Source of the DNA: Ignelater luminosus
Lineage: Eukaryota > Arthropoda > Insecta > Coleoptera > Elateridae
Reading direction: 5' to 3'
DNA: 64,000 nt
Assembly (NCBI GenBank): GCA_011009095.1
Contig: VTPC01090033.1
Location: forward strand, 655,789-719,788
This document shows, piece by piece, positions 60,427-64,000 of this stretch. Both the position numbers and the translations under genes were made by a program. Every line of letters begins with the position of its first letter. The first letter of the stretch is position 1. Under the pieces are notes generated by a model. That model had not been told where the DNA came from. It saw only the letters and a list, made by a program, of their open reading frames with translations, and did no database searches.

Positions 60427-60561
60427 TTGAAACTGATTATTCCCAACTTGAAATTGATTATTCCCATCTTGAAATTGATTATTTCCAATTTGAAAATGAT
60501 TATTCCCAATTTGAAAATGATTATTTCCAATTTGAAATTGATTGTTACCAATTTGAAGTTG
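60427..60561. repeat. 21-bp minisatellite, about 6.4 units
   Basis: Unit TTGAAATTGATTATTCCCAAT with point variants (C/T and A/T changes). Because 21 is a multiple of three, the array stays open in frame and gives a spurious LKLIIPN heptad peptide in the frame 60349-60606. Confidence 0.93.
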
Positions 60562-61135
60562 AAAAGGTGTAGATTATCCACAACTCTCGGAGCAAATAAT
60601 TTTTAATATCCCACCACGTATAACCAGAAATGTAGTTTTATTTAATCCTGCTTTCTGTAGAACTAACTCTCGTTACTCCTTTGCAATGAATCGCATTGTT
60701 ATAATAGAACATATAATTGTAGATATATGTAATTCTGTAGATCCATTCCTTTGTTTATTAAATACTTTTAAAACGCATTTTAAAAAAATTAACAAATGAT
60801 ATTTGCTCTTTCCTTCCTGCAGTATATAAAAAGAAACAGTATACTTCTTTTCCCTTCAAAGATTTATTGTCAGTTATGTCTACTTAATCTTCGCAGTATA
60901 CATGGGCTTTTAGTTATTTTAAACTATTACAATCTCTGTGTGCTTATAAATACTTGTAAATGTTTTTCTGTTGATTTATGAAAAATTTTTAATTTTATCA
61001 AATCTATTTTAATCTTGTTTTCACGTACGTTATTCATTAATATCCGGAAAAATAATTATCTTTTATACATTTATAAACTAATATTAACGTCAAATGCGCA
61101 CATTCGTACCTTAATACAATGCACTTTTTTGGTTT

Positions 61136-61208
61136 TATAACTGTGAGTGTTTTTTGGGTTTTCCCGTCAACGCTCTTCTGCATTAAATAAACAAATAAAT
61201 AAATACAG
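61136..61208 (+). repeat. LINE- or SINE-like 3' tail with (TAAA)n, copy 2
   Basis: TTTTTTGGGTTTTCCCGTC then AACGCTCTTCTGCATTAAAT and a run of AAATAAATA. Matches the tail at 49637-49695. The 117-codon minus-strand frame over this copy (61037-61390) is therefore not a gene. Confidence 0.6.
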
Positions 61209-61966
61209 TATACGTTTTGTTTCGCGCATCTCTTCAATACAGAGTGAAAATTTCCGTTCCTCAAATAAAAAAATCTTGAACGTACTATACTACAAACGCT
61301 GGAAAACAGTATTATATGTTCTATAAATGGAGGTGAATTGGAATCATTTGAATTGACCTCGATGACTGGATCAGCGTTGGGCAGAGGCACTCTTTTGCAT
61401 CAGGGACTTGCAAAATGGAGTTCCACAAAAAGGTTCCTGTTAGAGGACCAATATAAATTAGTTGATATAAGGGTTGCCTACAATAAGAGGTAATACAACT
61501 TTAAAAAGGAATATAAGTTATATTTCGTATGTCATATCTGTATTTGTATTTTATGAATTTGTTATTGTGTTTATCTAAAGAATATTTCTGAAATTAAAAT
61601 TAAAATAAAATATCGGTCTTAGTTACACAAACACTCACTAGATTGAGCAACCTACACTGCAAAAAGAGTCCTCTACCCTACACTGCGGTGGATCGTGTAT
61701 GCGGTGTATGCTGATGTATGACACGGATGACACGTCTTTACAAGGTCTTTGCCCTCTTTACCGTCCTTACCGATTAGTGGTATTAGTCGTATTAGTGCGT
61801 ATGCGCAGTTAGTGTCTTCCGTAGCTTCCCAGGTATATGTGTTCTGTGGCCTTACCTAGCGCACATGCTTTTAGATAAATGAGGTTAACTTCTTTTACTG
61901 TTACATGAGCAATTTAATAAGTAATTATTAGATCTTTAGTATCCCGTTTGTGATTTTATTATTAAA

Positions 61967-62010
61967 ATGGAGTACATACCTGCAGCTAATTCAGATCAAA
62001 CTAAAAGAAT
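61967..62010 (+). CDS. NMD3: NMD3 exon 1
   Basis: The exon encodes MEYIPAANSDQTKR plus two bases of the next codon. A canonical GTAAGT donor starts at 62011. The MEY start agrees with the family. The intron is 62 nt. Confidence 0.93.
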
Positions 62011-63831
62011 GTAAGTTGTAACAATTAACTTTATCTTTTCTAGAATCTATTTCATTACAATAATAATTGTAGATTATGTTGCGAATGTGGTGTAGTTATA
62101 GAACCCAATCCATCAAATATGTGCGTTGCTTGTTTACGAACACAAGTTGATATAACAGAAGGCATTCCAAAACAAGCCACTTTATATTTTTGTCGAGGAT
62201 GTGAACGATATTTGCAACCTCCCTCAGAATGGGTTAGCTGTGCTTTAGAATCAAGAGAACTTTTATCTTTGTGTTTGAAAAAACTGAAAGGTTTGAATCG
62301 CGTAAAATTGATTGATGCTGCTTTTGTATGGACAGAACCTCACTCCAAGAGAATCAAGGTATAATTTATTTTGTACAAGAAACTATACCTTTCTAAATAA
62401 TCATTTTAATACTCAGGTCAAATTAACTGTTCATGGTGAAGTATTAGGAGGAGCTGTATTGCAACAAGTCTTTATAGTTGAATACACAGTGAACCATCAG
62501 ATGTGCACGGATTGTCATAGATCGGAGGCTCAAGATTATTGGCGTGCACTTGTGCAAGTAAGACAAAAAGCAGAAAATAAGAAAACGTTTTATTACTTGG
62601 AACAACTTATATTAAAACATAAAGCCCATGAAAATACACTTGGTATAAAGCCTATTAATGGTAATGCTTATATGTAATTATTTTATTTTATTATAAATTC
62701 ATGATTCTTTTTAAAATTCAGAAGGATTGGACTTTTTTTATACAACAGAAGTACATGCCAGGAGAATGGTTGAATTTCTAAATACAGTCCTACCATGCAA
62801 ATACCAACATTCAAAGAAATTAATTTCTCATGATATTCACAGTAACATTTATAATTACAAATTTACATATTCTGTTGATATTGTTCCTGTATCAAAGGAT
62901 AGTGTTGTGTGTTTACCTAGAAAACTAACGCAGCAGTTTGGTGGCATTTCACCCTTGTGTCTTGTATATAGAGTGACTAATTCAGTGCATCTTATTGATC
63001 CAACAACAGCACAAAGTATATTTTCTTTTTATTTAGTTTAATCTGATTTAATTTACATGTCACATTTCTATTTTAGTTGCAGAAGTAAATAGTAGCATCT
63101 ATTATCGAAATCCATTTAATAGCATATGTAATCCTAAACAATTGGTGGAGTATATCATTATGGATATTGAACCAATATTGGATAAAGATCGTAAATATTT
63201 CCCTGGTCAAGGTGCTATATCATCTCGACATATTTTAGCTGATGTATGGATAGTTAAAGCTTCCGAATTAGGCATTAATGATAATACCATTCATGGCCGT
63301 ACACATTTAGGTCATATTCTTAAACCTGGGGATTCTGCTTTGGGGTAATTTGCTTAAGTTAATGTCAGATCATGTCGAATAATTAATTTGGAAATTCTTA
63401 GGTACAACATTGAGGATAGTAATATCAATGATGTTAATTTTGATAAACTTGACAAGAGCAAGGTCCCAGATGTCATTTTGGTGAAAAAGCATTATGGTGA
63501 TCGTTCTGCCAGACGTCGTCAAAGAATGTGGAAGTTAAAACATCTTACTGAAGAAGTTACTGCTTTTGATACTGAAACAAAGTTTGTATTTTGTGTATTT
63601 TTTAAGTAATACAACTTCAATATGTATTATAATTGCAGCGATTACAATGAATTCTTGGATGAATTAGAGGAAGATCCTGATTTAAGACAAAACATAAACA
63701 TCTTCAAAGATTCATCCAAACAAATACCAGTAGATGCATATGATACAACTGACATAAATGGACCTCATATAACTTTAGAAGAAATGTTAGATGATTTAAC
63801 AATTGAAGATGTGGAAATGGCTGAGCAATAA
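61967..63831 (+). CDS. NMD3: 60S ribosomal export protein NMD3 (seven exons, complete)
   Basis: Seven exons join without a stop into 502 codons plus TAA, close to the roughly 503 residues of animal NMD3. NMD3 binds the nascent 60S subunit and acts as the adaptor for CRM1/exportin-1-mediated nuclear export. Visible features are CCECG at residues 17-21 with C32/C35, C55/C58 and C71 of the N-terminal zinc ribbons; MCTDCHR at 139-145; the conserved phrases ALESREL, VWTEPHSKR, FYYLEQLILKH, VEFLNTVLPC, DIHSNIYNY, HLIDP and RTHLGHILKPGD; a basic run RSARRRQRMWKLK (nuclear import); and a C-terminal leucine-rich signal ITLEEMLDDLTI. Introns are only 57-62 nt. The start at 61967 follows AAA and gives the usual MEY N-terminus. 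No lesion is visible. Confidence 0.97.
62073..62358 (+). CDS. NMD3: NMD3 exon 2 (zinc-ribbon domain)
   Basis: The acceptor TTGTAG is at 62067-62072. The exon completes an isoleucine codon and then encodes LCCECG, CVAC, FCRGC and CALESREL, the cysteine-rich N-terminal domain. It ends with VWTEPHSKRIK before the donor GTATAA. The intron is 58 nt. Confidence 0.95.
62417..62660 (+). CDS. NMD3: NMD3 exon 3
   Basis: The exon starts VKLTVHGEV after a CTCAG acceptor, contains QQVFIVEY, MCTDCHR and FYYLEQLILKH, and ends in phase 1 (first G of a Glu codon) before GTAATG. The intron is 61 nt. Confidence 0.95.
62722..63015 (+). CDS. NMD3: NMD3 exon 4
   Basis: The acceptor AATTCAG precedes the exon. It encodes GLDFFYTTEVHARRMVEFL, DIHSNIYNY, VPVSKDSVVCL and VHLIDPTTAQ, then ends in phase 1 before a GTATAT donor. 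The intron is 61 nt. Confidence 0.94.
63077..63344 (+). CDS. NMD3: NMD3 exon 5
   Basis: The acceptor TTTTAG precedes the exon. It encodes AEVNSSIYYRNPFNSICNPK, the conserved IIMDIEPI region and RTHLGHILKPGDSALG, and ends in phase 2 before GTAATT. The intron is 57 nt and contains an immediate in-frame stop if retained. Confidence 0.94.
63402..63581 (+). CDS. NMD3: NMD3 exon 6
   Basis: The exon begins with G of the split Gly codon, then YNIEDSNIND, VPDVILVKKHYGDRSARRR and RMWKLKHL. It ends in phase 2 before a non-consensus but GT-containing donor, GTTTGT. Retention of the 57-nt intron would bring an in-frame TAA. Confidence 0.93.
63639..63831 (+). CDS. NMD3: NMD3 exon 7 (acidic tail, export signal, stop)
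   Basis: After ATTGCAG the exon completes an Asn codon and reads DYNEFLDELEEDPDLRQNIN, an acidic region, then ITLEEMLDDLTIEDVEM and stop TAA at 63829-63831. The leucine-rich stretch corresponds to the C-terminal CRM1 export signal known in NMD3. Confidence 0.95.
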
Positions 63832-63888
63832 TATGTTGTATACTGTAATGTTTTAATCAAGGAATTTGTTTTTTATAAGAAAAAAGCA

Positions 63889-63894
63889 AATAAA
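63889..63894 (+). terminator. NMD3 poly(A) signal AATAAA
   Basis: A canonical AATAAA lies 58 bases after the NMD3 stop codon, a normal distance for a short 3' UTR. Confidence 0.7.
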
Positions 63895-63930
63895 AGAGTA
63901 TGATGAATGAAAGGGTTATTAATGCTGAAT

Positions 63931-63936
63931 TTTATT
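63931..63936 (-). terminator. AATAAA on minus strand next to the possible convergent gene end
   Basis: TTTATT on the plus strand reads AATAAA on the minus strand, 11 bases after the candidate stop. It supports a convergent gene if that reading frame is real. Confidence 0.3.
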
Positions 63937-63946
63937 AGTCAAATCA

Positions 63947-64000
63947 TTATATGGGTTTACATTTAGATAGAATTCTCACTTCTGCTAATTCTTTTAAGTC
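63947..64000 (-). CDS. Possible C-terminal end of a convergent gene
   Basis: From the right edge the minus strand is open for 17 codons (ending ELAEVRILSKCKPI) and then stops at 63947-63949. An AATAAA in the right orientation lies at 63931-63936, just after the stop. A convergent gene would then share a very short 3' region with NMD3. The family is not recognised, and the stretch is short enough to be chance. Confidence 0.3.
   Translation of the reverse strand, partial: DLKELAEVRILSKCKPI

Larger units (their letters stand above)
57330..61966. other. Intergenic region upstream of NMD3
   Basis: Holds the two inverted-repeat elements (58.6-59.15 kb), the 21-bp minisatellite and a LINE-like tail. 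The 61640-61860 segment is noticeably richer in GC and CpG and is the likely NMD3 promoter region, possibly shared with a minus-strand transcript. No TATA box is evident. Confidence 0.5.

Noticed and set aside
60349..60606. 85-codon plus-strand frame with LKLIIPN heptads
   Set aside because: The heptad pattern is produced entirely by the 21-bp minisatellite.
61037..61390. 117-codon minus-strand open frame, the longest single frame outside NMD3 exons apart from two other chance frames
   Set aside because: It runs antisense through a LINE-like (TAAA)n tail, has no domain, signal peptide or splice context, and is explained by the repeat.
62312..62677. 121-codon frame beginning MMLLLYGQNL read as a separate protein
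   Set aside because: Its first third is an off-frame reading of NMD3 exon 2 and the intron; only 62417-62660 is coding, as NMD3 exon 3.
1..64000. CRISPR arrays, bacterial operons, viral genes, rRNA
   Set aside because: No regularly spaced identical repeats with unique spacers, no ribosome-binding-site gene clusters, no viral hallmark frames and no rRNA-like sequence were seen.

Overview
The window looks like nuclear DNA from an insect or another arthropod. It is strongly AT-rich, has GT-AG introns, and carries degraded mariner, Penelope-like and non-LTR elements plus several fold-back or MITE-like repeats. There are no bacterial operons, no rRNA and no tRNA gene that I can support. Species and order cannot be fixed from sequence alone.

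Two genes are convincing. (1) A tetraspanin gene on the minus strand covers at least positions 1-39886. Four coding exons fall inside the window (39761-39826, 34349-34447, 3159-3287 and 434-508). All are phase 0 and together encode the first 123 residues: N-terminus, TM1, small loop, TM2, the inner loop with the GYCGALRES motif, and TM3. The large extracellular loop and TM4 lie beyond position 1. Only 369 coding bases are spread over about 39 kb, with introns of about 5.3, 31.1 and 2.65 kb. A 5' UTR segment (39827-39886) with its own splice acceptor shows that a further non-coding exon lies at higher coordinates; a weak candidate ends at 57129. (2) A complete NMD3 gene (60S ribosomal export adaptor) on the plus strand at 61967-63831 has seven exons and six tiny introns of 57-62 nt. 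It joins into a 502-residue protein with the zinc-ribbon cysteines and a C-terminal leucine-rich export signal. A poly(A) signal follows, and a possible convergent gene end lies at the right edge.

The rest is intron and intergenic DNA colonised by repeats. From left to right: a diverged relative of a fold-back family (about 1.8-2.0 kb); a Penelope-like element with decayed RT and GIY-YIG end (5.0-6.1 kb); a degenerate 18-bp repeat (7.6 kb); a perfect 133-bp direct repeat (10.65 and 12.06 kb), one copy of which lies in a possible decayed non-LTR RT; a mariner with two internal deletions (15.7-16.6 kb); a 0.9-kb palindromic element (23.3-24.2 kb); a second, unrelated mariner (24.3-25.2 kb); a 1.1-kb giant imperfect palindrome (31.8-32.9 kb); a palindromic GTGCTT-rich array (35.6-35.9 kb); a possible LINE RT remnant and tail (48.4-49.7 kb); a MITE inside a CGGCAATA-type minisatellite (52.9-53.6 kb); two abutting inverted-repeat elements (58.6-59.15 kb); a 21-bp minisatellite (60.4 kb); and a second LINE tail (61.1 kb).

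No new gene cassette or defence-like system is visible. The most unusual items are the two long palindromes inside tetraspanin intron 2, which would fold into long hairpins in the pre-mRNA, and the two matched deletion-derivative mariners.
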